Assembly (NCBI RefSeq): GCF_040545425.1
Contig: NZ_JBEPLW010000012.1
Length of the DNA stretch: 64,000 nucleotides
Strand: one strand, 5' to 3'
Origin: Bhargavaea ullalensis
Lineage (GTDB): Bacteria > Bacillota > Bacilli > Bacillales_A > Planococcaceae
Part shown: positions 24,370 to 31,255 of the stretch, piece by piece
Layout: every line of letters begins with the position of its first letter
How positions within the stretch are numbered: the first letter of the stretch is position 1
Notes under the pieces: generated by a model
What the model was told of the DNA's origin: nothing
What the model saw: only the letters and a program-made list of their open reading frames with translations
The model's database searches: none
Program-made: the position numbers and the translations under genes

Positions 24370-24573
24370 ATGAAACAAGTCATTCATGTAATCAGGAAAG
24401 CGGATGTGGAAAAGCAGTACGTGAACATGCTGACGCTGGAACTTGACTATGAACTCGCCACTCTCTACGATGCCATGAACGAGTCGGATGAAGAACAGCA
24501 GGAAAAAAGCAAGCAGCGACTCATGGAGATCCACACAGAGCTGGAGAAATACAATGCTCTTGCAGCGAACTGA
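24370..24573 (+). CDS. Small helical hypothetical protein (YkzI-like position)
   Basis: 67 residues, predicted as two amphipathic helices with coiled-coil character (KQRLMEIHTELEKYNAL at the end). GAAAGGGTG lies upstream of the ATG. Lies between yktB and suhB, where B. subtilis has the 64-residue ykzI; I cannot confirm orthology. Function unknown. Confidence 0.7.
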   Translation: MKQVIHVIRKADVEKQYVNMLTLELDYELATLYDAMNESDEEQQEKSKQRLMEIHTELEKYNALAAN

Positions 24574-24697
24574 ATCGGTTAGCAAACGGGGGGATCCGGG
24601 TTCATCCGATGGTTTAATTGGATGAAGCGGATTCCCTTTCGGTATAATGGACGGCAGGGCACCCGGGGCTGACCGGTGTGCCGGAAGGGGGAGGCCA

Positions 24698-25492
24698 TTG
24701 GACTGGGGAATGATCGACCGCTACGCAAAGTCGCTGATCAAGGAAGCGGGCCACAGGATCCGCGTGTCGTTTGCCCGTGAGATACAGATTGACACGAAAG
24801 ACGACGCCAACGATCTGGTGACGGACATCGATAAGGACATCGAGCAATTTTTCATTTCAAGAATCCGCCAAGATTTTCCGGACCACCGGATTTTGGGCGA
24901 GGAAGGCTTCGGGGACGAAGTCAGCTCCAATGAAGGGGTCATCTGGATACTGGATCCGATCGACGGGACGATGAACTTCATCCATCAAAAAAGGAATTTC
25001 GCCATCTCGCTCGGAATCTACGCCGACGGTGCGGGGATGCTCGGCTACATCTATGATGTGATGGCGGACGATTTTTATCACGCCGTGCGTGACGGCGGCG
25101 CCTACCGCAACGATGAGCGGCTGCCCCGTCTTGAACGGACGCCGCTGAACGAAGCCGTCATCGGCATCAATGCGAGCTGGGTCTGTCCGAACCGCTATGT
25201 GGACCATGAACGTGTGGCCGGTCTTGTGAAAAACTGCCGCGGTACCCGCTCTTACGGTTCGGCGGCCATCGAGCTGGCCCACGTGGCGTCCGGCCGTCTG
25301 GACGCCTATATCTCCATGAGGCTTGCGCCTTGGGATATTGCGGGCGGCTCTGTGATCGTCGGGGAAGTCGGAGCACTCACGACGGACCTGCGCGGCCGGG
25401 AACACGACATGCTGACGAAGGGGACGTTCATTGCGGCGAGGCCCGGGCTGCATGAAACGATTCTCGGTGAGTATATCCATCTGAAATCATGA
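24698..25492 (+). CDS. suhB: Inositol monophosphatase family protein
   Basis: 264 residues. Metal-binding signatures: LGEEG (Glu68/Glu69), WILDPIDGTMNF (Asp86, Asp89) and WDIAGGSVIVGEVGA near the C-terminus. Mg2+-dependent phosphatase acting on inositol-1-phosphate, fructose-1,6-bisphosphate or related molecules; the equivalent B. subtilis gene is yktC. TTG at 24698 was chosen (GGAAGG 9 nt upstream); an ATG at 24710 would remove four residues. TATAAT at 24643-24648 may be its -10. Confidence 0.9.
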   Translation: MDWGMIDRYAKSLIKEAGHRIRVSFAREIQIDTKDDANDLVTDIDKDIEQFFISRIRQDFPDHRILGEEGFGDEVSSNEGVIWILDPIDGTMNFIHQKRNFAISLGIYADGAGMLGYIYDVMADDFYHAVRDGGAYRNDERLPRLERTPLNEAVIGINASWVCPNRYVDHERVAGLVKNCRGTRSYGSAAIELAHVASGRLDAYISMRLAPWDIAGGSVIVGEVGALTTDLRGREHDMLTKGTFIAARPGLHETILGEYIHLKS

Positions 25493-25500
25493 TGCGAAAA

Positions 25501-25589
25501 TGAAAAGCGGGCACACCGTCGGCCGTTGGACCGGCAGGAAATCTTTCCCTGCCGGATCAAAACCGCCGTTTTGGTGCCCCGCTCTTTCA
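25501..25589. terminator. Large bidirectional terminator between suhB and ylaF
   Basis: Outer arms AAAGCGGGCAC and GTGCCCCGCTCTTT with an inner CCGGCAGG...CCTGCCGG hairpin; flanked by A and T stretches. Serves convergent suhB and ylaF. Confidence 0.7.
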
Positions 25590-25591
25590 TT

Positions 25592-25777
25592 TTATAAAAG
25601 TCCTTTTTCGCGCATCGCCTTTTTGGTCTTGAAGCCGAAGCCCATCACGGCAAACAGGAGCACGACTGCCCCGATGATGCCAAGAATGCTTCCGGCCCCG
25701 ATTGCAAAACCGATGGCGACCATCGATGCGAGCGCCGCCAGGGCAAAAAGGACAAAGACCCACTTCACGTTTTTCAT
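25592..25777 (-). CDS. ylaF: Small membrane protein, YlaF-like (DUF5325)
   Basis: 61 residues with two hydrophobic segments (about 5-25 and 30-48) and a basic C-terminus (KTKKAMREKG). ATG at 25775-25777 has GGAGG 7 nt upstream; a TTG two codons earlier is less well placed. Same position before typA as in B. subtilis. Function unknown. Confidence 0.85.
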   Translation of the reverse strand: MKNVKWVFVLFALAALASMVAIGFAIGAGSILGIIGAVVLLFAVMGFGFKTKKAMREKGLL

Positions 25778-25817
25778 GGCCAACCCTCCGGAAAACGGCC
25801 TTCGCCGTATTTAAAAG

Positions 25818-25845
25818 ATGACAAACGGCCATCATGTGATATAAT
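25818..25845 (+). promoter_or_regulatory. Extended -10 promoter of typA
   Basis: ATGACA (25818-25823), 16-nt spacer, TATAAT (25840-25845) preceded by TG one base upstream (TGATATAAT). Confidence 0.65.
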
Positions 25846-25891
25846 AACACAGTTATAAATCCGGCAACAGAAAAGTGAGTGAAAATAAAAT

Positions 25892-27742
25892 ATGACAACG
25901 CTTCGTCAAGATATACGCAACATCGCCATCATCGCACACGTTGACCACGGCAAAACAACACTGGTCGACCAGCTCCTGAAACAATCCGGCATTTTCCGTT
26001 CCAATGAACATGTCGATGAACGTGCGATGGACTCCAATGACATCGAACGCGAGCGGGGCATCACGATCCTCGCCAAAAATACCGCCGTCCAATACCACGA
26101 TGTGAAAGTCAACATCCTCGATACCCCGGGACACGCCGACTTCGGAGGCGAAGTCGAGCGGATCCTGAAAATGGTCGACGGCGTCCTTCTCGTCGTGGAT
26201 TCGTACGAAGGCTGCATGCCGCAAACCCGCTTCGTGCTGAAAAAAGCGCTTGAACAAAACCTCAAGCCGATTGTCGTCGTGAACAAAATCGACAAAGACG
26301 CCGCGCGTCCGGCCGAAGTCGTCGATGAAGTGCTTGAACTGTTCATCGAGCTCGATGCAAACGACGAGCAGCTTGAATTCCCGATCATCTACACATCGGG
26401 CATCAACGGCACAGCCAGCCTGTCGCCGGATCCTGCAGACCAGGAAGAGAACATGCAGGTGCTGTTCGAATCGATCATTGAAAACATTCCGGCACCAGTT
26501 GACAGCCGGGACGAGCCGCTTCAGTTCCAGGTTTCTCTCCTGGACTACAGCGACTACGTCGGCCGGATCGGCATCGGCCGCATTTTCCGCGGCAGCATGC
26601 ACGTCGGCCAGCAGGTTGTCCTCATGAAAAACGACGGCACCCGGAAAAACTTCCGGATCACCAAGATGTCCGGTTTCCTCGGTCTCAAGCGGGTGGAAAT
26701 CCAGGAAGCCTTCGCCGGTGACCTCGTTGCCGTCTCCGGTTTCGAAGACATCGACGTCGGCGAAACGGTTTGCCCGGTCGACCATCCGGAAGCACTTCCC
26801 GTGCTCCACGTGGACGAGCCGACGCTCCAGATGACATTCCTCGTCAACAACAGTCCGTTCGCAGGACGCGAAGGGAAATGGATCACGGCGCGCAAAATCG
26901 AAGAGCGTCTGGAGCAGCAACTCCAGACGGATGTCTCCCTCCGGGTGGATCCGACCGATTCACCGGATGCCTGGGTTGTCTCCGGCCGCGGCGAGCTTCA
27001 CCTCTCGATCCTGATCGAGAACATGCGCCGTGAAGGATTTGAGCTCCAGGTTTCCAAACCGGAAGTCATCGTGCGCGACATTGACGGTGTCCGCTGCGAA
27101 CCGGTTGAGCGCGTCCAGATTGACACGCCCGAACAGTATACCGGCTCGGTCATCGAATCACTCGGCGAACGAAAAGGCGAAATGCTTGATATGGTCAACA
27201 ACGGAAATGGCCAGGTCCGCCTCGTCTTCAATGTTCCGGCACGCGGCCTCATCGGCTACACGACCGAATTCATGACGATGACGCACGGCTACGGAATTCT
27301 GAACCACACGTTCGATTCGTACCAGCCGATGTCGAGAGGCCGCGTCGGCGGCCGCCGGCAGGGCGTGCTCGTCTCGATGGATAACGGCACGGCCACCACT
27401 TATGGTATAATGCAGGTGGAAGAGCGCGGTACCATCTTCGTCGAGGCGGGAACGGATGTGTATGCCGGCATGATCGTCGGGGAACACAGCCGCGAGAACG
27501 ACCTCACCGTCAACGTCACGAAAATGAAGCAGCAGACAAACGTCCGCTCTGCAACGAAAGACCAGACGGCGACGATGAAGAAACCGCGCATCATGTCTCT
27601 TGAGGAAGCCCTGGAATATCTCAACGACGATGAATATTGCGAAGTCACGCCTGAATCGATCCGCCTGCGCAAAAAACTCCTCGACAAAAACGAACGGGAG
27701 CGGAGCGCCAAGAAAAAGAAAATGGCAGAATCCGAGGCGTAA
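25892..27742 (+). CDS. typA: Ribosome-associated translational GTPase TypA/BipA
   Basis: 616 residues. G1 AHVDHGKTT, G2 ERERGITI, G3 DTPGHADFGGEV, G4 NKID and G5 TSG are all present in the first 165 residues, then EF-Tu domain 2, EF-G-like domains and the BipA-specific C-terminal domain. Acts in ribosome assembly and stress/cold growth. The C-terminal tail is very basic (KKLLDKNERERSAKKKK). Followed by ylaH after 24 nt. Confidence 0.97.
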   Translation: MTTLRQDIRNIAIIAHVDHGKTTLVDQLLKQSGIFRSNEHVDERAMDSNDIERERGITILAKNTAVQYHDVKVNILDTPGHADFGGEVERILKMVDGVLLVVDSYEGCMPQTRFVLKKALEQNLKPIVVVNKIDKDAARPAEVVDEVLELFIELDANDEQLEFPIIYTSGINGTASLSPDPADQEENMQVLFESIIENIPAPVDSRDEPLQFQVSLLDYSDYVGRIGIGRIFRGSMHVGQQVVLMKNDGTRKNFRITKMSGFLGLKRVEIQEAFAGDLVAVSGFEDIDVGETVCPVDHPEALPVLHVDEPTLQMTFLVNNSPFAGREGKWITARKIEERLEQQLQTDVSLRVDPTDSPDAWVVSGRGELHLSILIENMRREGFELQVSKPEVIVRDIDGVRCEPVERVQIDTPEQYTGSVIESLGERKGEMLDMVNNGNGQVRLVFNVPARGLIGYTTEFMTMTHGYGILNHTFDSYQPMSRGRVGGRRQGVLVSMDNGTATTYGIMQVEERGTIFVEAGTDVYAGMIVGEHSRENDLTVNVTKMKQQTNVRSATKDQTATMKKPRIMSLEEALEYLNDDEYCEVTPESIRLRKKLLDKNERERSAKKKKMAESEA

Positions 27743-27766
27743 TCGCATCCGAAAGGGAGATCCGTC

Positions 27767-28102
27767 TTGAAAGATGCGCAAGTATTTGAGAGGATGTCGC
27801 CGATTGCCCGGGCGATTTATGAGGCGATGCCATCCAATGATTCGGCGGGTTATGTCCTGCTGCTCGTTGTGTTCGCCCTGTCCGCGTTCGTCTACCACCT
27901 TGGATTTGCGAAGAAGCTGAAACTCTGGCAGAACGCCGTGATCTACGTGTTCCTGTTTCTCGGCTGCCTGATGCTCACCTTCCTCGCATTCTTCCTTCCG
28001 ATCGTGGAAGGCCTGATCGTGGCGGCGCTCATCCTCATCATCTATAAGGTCCGGAGAATGTCCGACCATAAGCACGAACAAAAGAAATCCACGTCAGTCT
28101 GA
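27767..28102 (+). CDS. ylaH: YlaH-like membrane protein
   Basis: 111 residues, three predicted membrane segments (about 28-48, 58-75, 78-97) and a basic tail RRMSDHKHEQKKSTSV. TTG start with AAAGGGAGA upstream. Downstream of typA as in B. subtilis. Its last codons form the left arm of a terminator palindrome, and the IS1182 remnant begins 11 nt after its stop. Function unknown. Confidence 0.85.
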   Translation: MKDAQVFERMSPIARAIYEAMPSNDSAGYVLLLVVFALSAFVYHLGFAKKLKLWQNAVIYVFLFLGCLMLTFLAFFLPIVEGLIVAALILIIYKVRRMSDHKHEQKKSTSV

Positions 28103-28113
28103 CGTGGATTTCT
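28083..28113 (+). terminator. Terminator hairpin of ylaH, site of IS insertion
   Basis: A perfect 31-nt palindrome (15-bp arms, arm AGAAATCCACGTCAG, one-base centre) that includes the ylaH stop. No T-run follows now because the IS1182 end CAGACTGTAG begins at 28114, directly at the hairpin edge. Confidence 0.7.
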
Positions 28114-28177
28114 CAGACTGTAGACAAAGTGAGCCTGGTGCTCCTTTGGCTGCAGTTTTTCTTTTTCCTGAATATCC

Positions 28178-28357
28178 TTCGGATTTCCGCTGCGGGTCCT
28201 CGCTTACCGCGGGCGTTGCCGACGCCAACGCGAAGTTTGGCGTCTGCGCTCAAAAGCGATCGCGTTGAGCAGCATTTGCCGCCTCCTCGAGCTGCGCTCT
28301 GCGGGGTCTTCGGCTAACGCTTTTCCCGCAGGTGTCTCGGGCCCTCCGCTTCAATCC
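28178..28357. repeat. GC-rich repeat element, copy 3 (inside IS remnant, with ~75-bp insertion)
   Basis: Same flanks and core as copy 2 (GCCTCCTCGAGCTGCGCTCT, GCGGGGTCTTCGGCTAACGC, GCAGGTGTCTCGGGC) but with an extra stretch at about 28197-28275 that holds its own hairpin (GACGCCAA...TTTGGCGTC) and a GCTTACCGCGGGCGTTGCC block like that of the free-standing copy at 9300. Confidence 0.85.
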
Positions 28358-28430
28358 ACCTTAAGCGTGTTGAGACAAGCGGTTTCTGTATATATAATCA
28401 AAATAACAGACTATTAAACGGGTGATGAAC

Positions 28431-28667
28431 ATGCTGTCAAAATCGAATGGAACCAATCGTGATCAATTGGAGATGATCTCGCTGGATGAAATGGTCCCGG
28501 AGGACCATCTGGTGAGAAAACTGGAGAAGGCGGTCGATTTCTCCTTCATTTACGAGCTCGTGGAAGATCTTTATTCCGACCGTGGCCGTCCGGGCATTGA
28601 TCCTGTCGTGCTGATTAAGCTTCCATTTCTTCAGTACACGTTTGGCATCCGTTCAACGAAGTCATAG
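28431..28667 (+). pseudogene. IS1182-family transposase, N-terminal fragment
   Basis: About 78 codons from ATG 28431 (an upstream ATG at 28422 is also in frame). The start MLSKSNGTNRDQLEMISLDE, the DEMVPEDHLVRKLEKAVDF region and GRPGIDPVVLIKL...QYTFGIRS are the N-terminal domain of IS1182 transposases, which are ~450-550 residues long. The frame ends at a junction after FGIRST, so the DDE catalytic region is absent. Confidence 0.85.
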
Positions 28668-28849
28668 ATTTTCGGATCCGCTTGTCCTTATTTCGGACCT
28701 GCTTCTCCCGGACCCCATGCACAACACCCTCCGGAGACTTTCGGGCAAAATAAAAAGAGCCGCCACTCTTTAAAAGCAGCGGGAACTCTTGATGTTTTTC
28801 GGCGGCCGCAGCGGGCCGGATTGGATGGCGCTGTGATAAAAGAGGCGGA
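28668..28849. other. Unassigned interval after the IS fragment
   Basis: About 180 bp between the truncated transposase and ylaI. On the minus strand it holds an open stretch reading like SPEGVVHGVREKQVRNKDKR without start signals. I suspect decayed repetitive DNA, possibly a different repeat family. No convincing terminator for the minus-strand ylaI gene was found here. Confidence 0.4.
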
Positions 28850-29053
28850 TCAAAAACGTTCTTCCGAGCTGGCGGATGTGCGCCGGAATCGGAACTTGCC
28901 GGTGGCCATCCGCTCCGCGGTCCTGGCCGAGATGCGGTCATGGCACTCGCGGCACATATACGTATGAATCGGCCGGTTGCGCAGTTGCTTGGCTTCCGGG
29001 GAGTGGTCCGGCAGTTCGCCTTCACGCTCACAGAGCACACACTTTACAAGCAT
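28850..29053 (-). CDS. ylaI: YlaI-like zinc-ribbon protein
   Basis: 67 residues. CVLC (about 5-8) and CREC (about 34-37) form a four-cysteine zinc site with KQLRNRPIHTYMC between them, the most conserved part of this small family. AGGAGG lies 8 nt before the ATG. Cytoplasmic, function unknown. 12 nt downstream of the YlaL-like gene and probably co-transcribed with it. Confidence 0.88.
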   Translation of the reverse strand: MLVKCVLCEREGELPDHSPEAKQLRNRPIHTYMCRECHDRISARTAERMATGKFRFRRTSASSEERF

Positions 29054-29065
29054 GGCGGTGCCTCC

Positions 29066-29560
29066 TCAGATGATGGTGATGGTCCGGATGGCCTTGATCG
29101 GGTTTTCGGCATTTGATCCGTCCGGGAACAAAAGCCATGCGGGGCCGTCCTCTTTCAGTGGCTGGCCGTCCACGCTGAACTGGAAGATCATCGAATAAGC
29201 TTCTTCGACCGGGAATCGGTGTTCTTCGCCGTCCGCTGTGCCGAACGCAATTTCTTTTGCGTCTCCCCGGATGCCCGCATTTTTCAGGAACGGCTCAAGC
29301 ACGATGCCGAACGTGCCGTGCAGCAGTTCGGTTTTCTTGAACTTGCGCTCCGTCTTGAGCGTGGGGGGATAAGTGGCACCTTCCATGATTTCGCGGGACC
29401 AGTGCTTGGACGTCGCCTTGACGTATTCGTCCAGTTCATTCTTTTCTTCGCGTTCTTCCGTGAAGTAAGTATTCAGGTCGATTTTCCGGTCGTCAAAAAT
29501 CCAGGTCCCGGGATCGAGCGTGATCGTATAATCTGCATTTCCTTTAATCGGAATGATCAT
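29066..29560 (-). CDS. YlaL-like protein (sometimes annotated as peptidyl-prolyl isomerase)
   Basis: 164 residues from ATG 29558-29560 with GGAGGAGG 7 nt upstream; the open frame continues to 30028 but there antisense to ylaN. Conserved-looking blocks are LEPFLKNAGI and FQFSVDGQPLKEDGPAWLLF with DGSN after it. I associate it with ylaL from gene order and from memory of this C-terminal pattern; enzymatic role is unproven. Leads the minus-strand pair with ylaI. Confidence 0.65.
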   Translation of the reverse strand: MIIPIKGNADYTITLDPGTWIFDDRKIDLNTYFTEEREEKNELDEYVKATSKHWSREIMEGATYPPTLKTERKFKKTELLHGTFGIVLEPFLKNAGIRGDAKEIAFGTADGEEHRFPVEEAYSMIFQFSVDGQPLKEDGPAWLLFPDGSNAENPIKAIRTITII

Positions 29561-29650
29561 AGGGATTCCTCCTCCAATTTGTCGCATGTCCAGTATACCG
29601 TTTATATGGCCGCCGCAAAAGGGGATTGACCGGCAAACTTGGTTGACTGC

Positions 29651-29679
29651 TTGCAATTTGTCCGTTGAAAAGATACACT
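29651..29679 (+). promoter_or_regulatory. Sigma-A promoter of ylaN
   Basis: -35 TTGCAA (29651-29656), 17-nt spacer, -10 TACACT (29674-29679), about 45 nt before the ylaN ATG. Confidence 0.6.
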
Positions 29680-29725
29680 TTAGAAGATATACGATGGAAG
29701 AAAACCTGCTGATGGGGGCGGTTTC

Positions 29726-30010
29726 ATGGATACTAATGTGCAACCGGCGGCGTATCATGAAAAGGCATTGGAACTTCTTCAGGCGGACGCGGAAAAGATC
29801 GCTCAGCTGATCAAAGTCCAGATGGACCACTTGACGATGCCGCAGTGCCCTCTTTATGAAGAAGTGCTGGATACACAGATGTTCGGACTTTCCCGCGAGA
29901 TTGAATTCGCCGCGAAGCTGGGCCTGATCGAACGCGAGCAGGGCCGGGAGATTCTGGCTACGCTTGAACGGGAACTGTCGGTCCTGCATGATGCATATAC
30001 GAAGAAATAA
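29726..30010 (+). CDS. ylaN: UPF0358 protein YlaN
   Basis: 94 residues, family-typical. Contains the conserved MDHLTMPQCPLYEEVLDTQM and GLSREIEFAAKLGLI blocks. B. subtilis YlaN is a small helical protein linked to Fur-dependent iron responses, conditionally essential under iron limitation. GGGGGCGG precedes the ATG. Followed by a strong terminator, then ftsW. Confidence 0.94.
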   Translation: MDTNVQPAAYHEKALELLQADAEKIAQLIKVQMDHLTMPQCPLYEEVLDTQMFGLSREIEFAAKLGLIEREQGREILATLERELSVLHDAYTKK

Positions 30011-30011
30011 G

Positions 30012-30053
30012 ACGAAAAACTCAAACACATCCGGCGGTTTGAGTTTTTTGTTT
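30012..30053 (+). terminator. Terminator of ylaN
   Basis: AAAACTCAAAC (30016-30026) pairs with GTTTGAGTTTT (30037-30047), ending in T6. It lies only 23 nt before the ftsW start, so ftsW transcription must come from read-through or from a promoter not recognised here. Confidence 0.85.
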
Positions 30054-30075
30054 AATGAATGATTGGAGTATTTTC

Positions 30076-31242
30076 ATGCGCGAATATATAAAACGGTATC
30101 TCCGGAACTTTGATTTCCCTCTTTTCTTCACATGGCTTGTCCTGTGCCTGTTCGGGCTGGTCATGATCTACAGCGCAAGCATGGTGTGGGCGGTCAACCG
30201 GTATGGCTGGAGCGCCGACCACTTTTACAGAAAACAACTGATCAACCTGACGATTGCCGCACCGGCACTGTTTGTCGGGGCTTTCATCCCATACCGGCAT
30301 TACAAGCGGACGGGCTTCATGATGCTTTCTCTTGCGGTTACGGGCGTCCTGCTGCTCGTCGTCCATTTTGTCGGATTCGGCGATGATGTAGGCGCTAGAA
30401 GCTGGATCAAGCTCGGACCAATCAACATCCAGCCTTCCGAAGTCGCCAAGATCGCGTTCATTCTTTACTTTGCGGGCGTTTTCTCGAAGAAATATGAAAA
30501 AGGCACCATCGACGACTTCAACAACTCCGTCATGCCGCCGGTTACACTCCTGACGCTGGCCCTGTTCTCGATCCTGACGGAGACGGATCTTGGGGCGACG
30601 ATCATCCTCGGCGTGATCGGCGTATCGGTCATGGCCGCAAGCGGCATGCATCCGAAGACATTTTTCAAGTTCACAGGCATGGTCGGGGCATTTCTCGCCG
30701 TGCTGGTCGGCGGCATGCTTCTGTTCGGGAAAGAGGTGCTCACCGAAGGGCGCATGGGCCGGATCACGACTTTCCTGGATCCTTTTGCGGACCCGCTTGA
30801 CAAGGGGTTCCAGATTGTCAACGGCTACCTGGCGATCGGGGCTGGCGGCCTGAAAGGGCTCGGCCTCGGGGAGTCAATCCAGAAAATGGGGTATCTTCCC
30901 GAACCGCAGACCGACTTTATCATGGCAATCATCTCCGAAGAGCTGGGGATCGTGGGTGTGGCGATTGTGCTCGGCGGCCTCGGATTCATCGTCCTGCGCG
31001 CCATTGCGATTGCACTCAAGACAAAAGACCCGCAGGCGCGGATGATCGCAGCCGGCATCGGCAGCCTGTTCGGCTTCCAGACATTCGTCAACCTCGGCGG
31101 GATGACCGGACTGATGCCGCTCACCGGCGTCCCGCTTCCGTTCATTAGCTATGGCGGAACTTCCCTAATCCTGCTATCCTTTGCAATAGGGATACTTCTG
31201 AATGTATCCATGTTCGCCAAAAGCGAATCGAGACAGAAGTGA
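30076..31242 (+). CDS. ftsW: Cell division peptidoglycan glycosyltransferase FtsW
   Basis: 388 residues, about ten membrane segments (SEDS family). Signatures: IYSAS near TM1, ETDLGATII, the loop with FADPLDKGFQIVNGYLAIG, PEPQTDFIMAIISEELG and the C-terminal PLPFISYGGTSLI. Polymerises lipid II at the septum together with a class B PBP. ATG at 30076 with GGAG 8 nt upstream is chosen over ATG 30055. In the same position (ylaO) as B. subtilis ftsW, directly ahead of pycA. Confidence 0.92.
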   Translation: MREYIKRYLRNFDFPLFFTWLVLCLFGLVMIYSASMVWAVNRYGWSADHFYRKQLINLTIAAPALFVGAFIPYRHYKRTGFMMLSLAVTGVLLLVVHFVGFGDDVGARSWIKLGPINIQPSEVAKIAFILYFAGVFSKKYEKGTIDDFNNSVMPPVTLLTLALFSILTETDLGATIILGVIGVSVMAASGMHPKTFFKFTGMVGAFLAVLVGGMLLFGKEVLTEGRMGRITTFLDPFADPLDKGFQIVNGYLAIGAGGLKGLGLGESIQKMGYLPEPQTDFIMAIISEELGIVGVAIVLGGLGFIVLRAIAIALKTKDPQARMIAAGIGSLFGFQTFVNLGGMTGLMPLTGVPLPFISYGGTSLILLSFAIGILLNVSMFAKSESRQK

Positions 31243-31255
31243 AGGAGATGGGGAA

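Larger units (their letters stand above)
28114..28667 (+). mobile_element. Truncated IS1182-family element
   Basis: Starts with CAGACTGTAGACAAA (28114-28128), the same terminal repeat as the remnant at 20302, continues through the GC-rich repeat and a leader, then a transposase gene cut after about 75 codons. The right end is missing; the sequence from about 28655 to 28849 does not match an IS1182 C-terminus. Located between ylaH and ylaI, where several conserved genes (ylaJ, ylaK) known from B. subtilis are absent. Confidence 0.75.
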
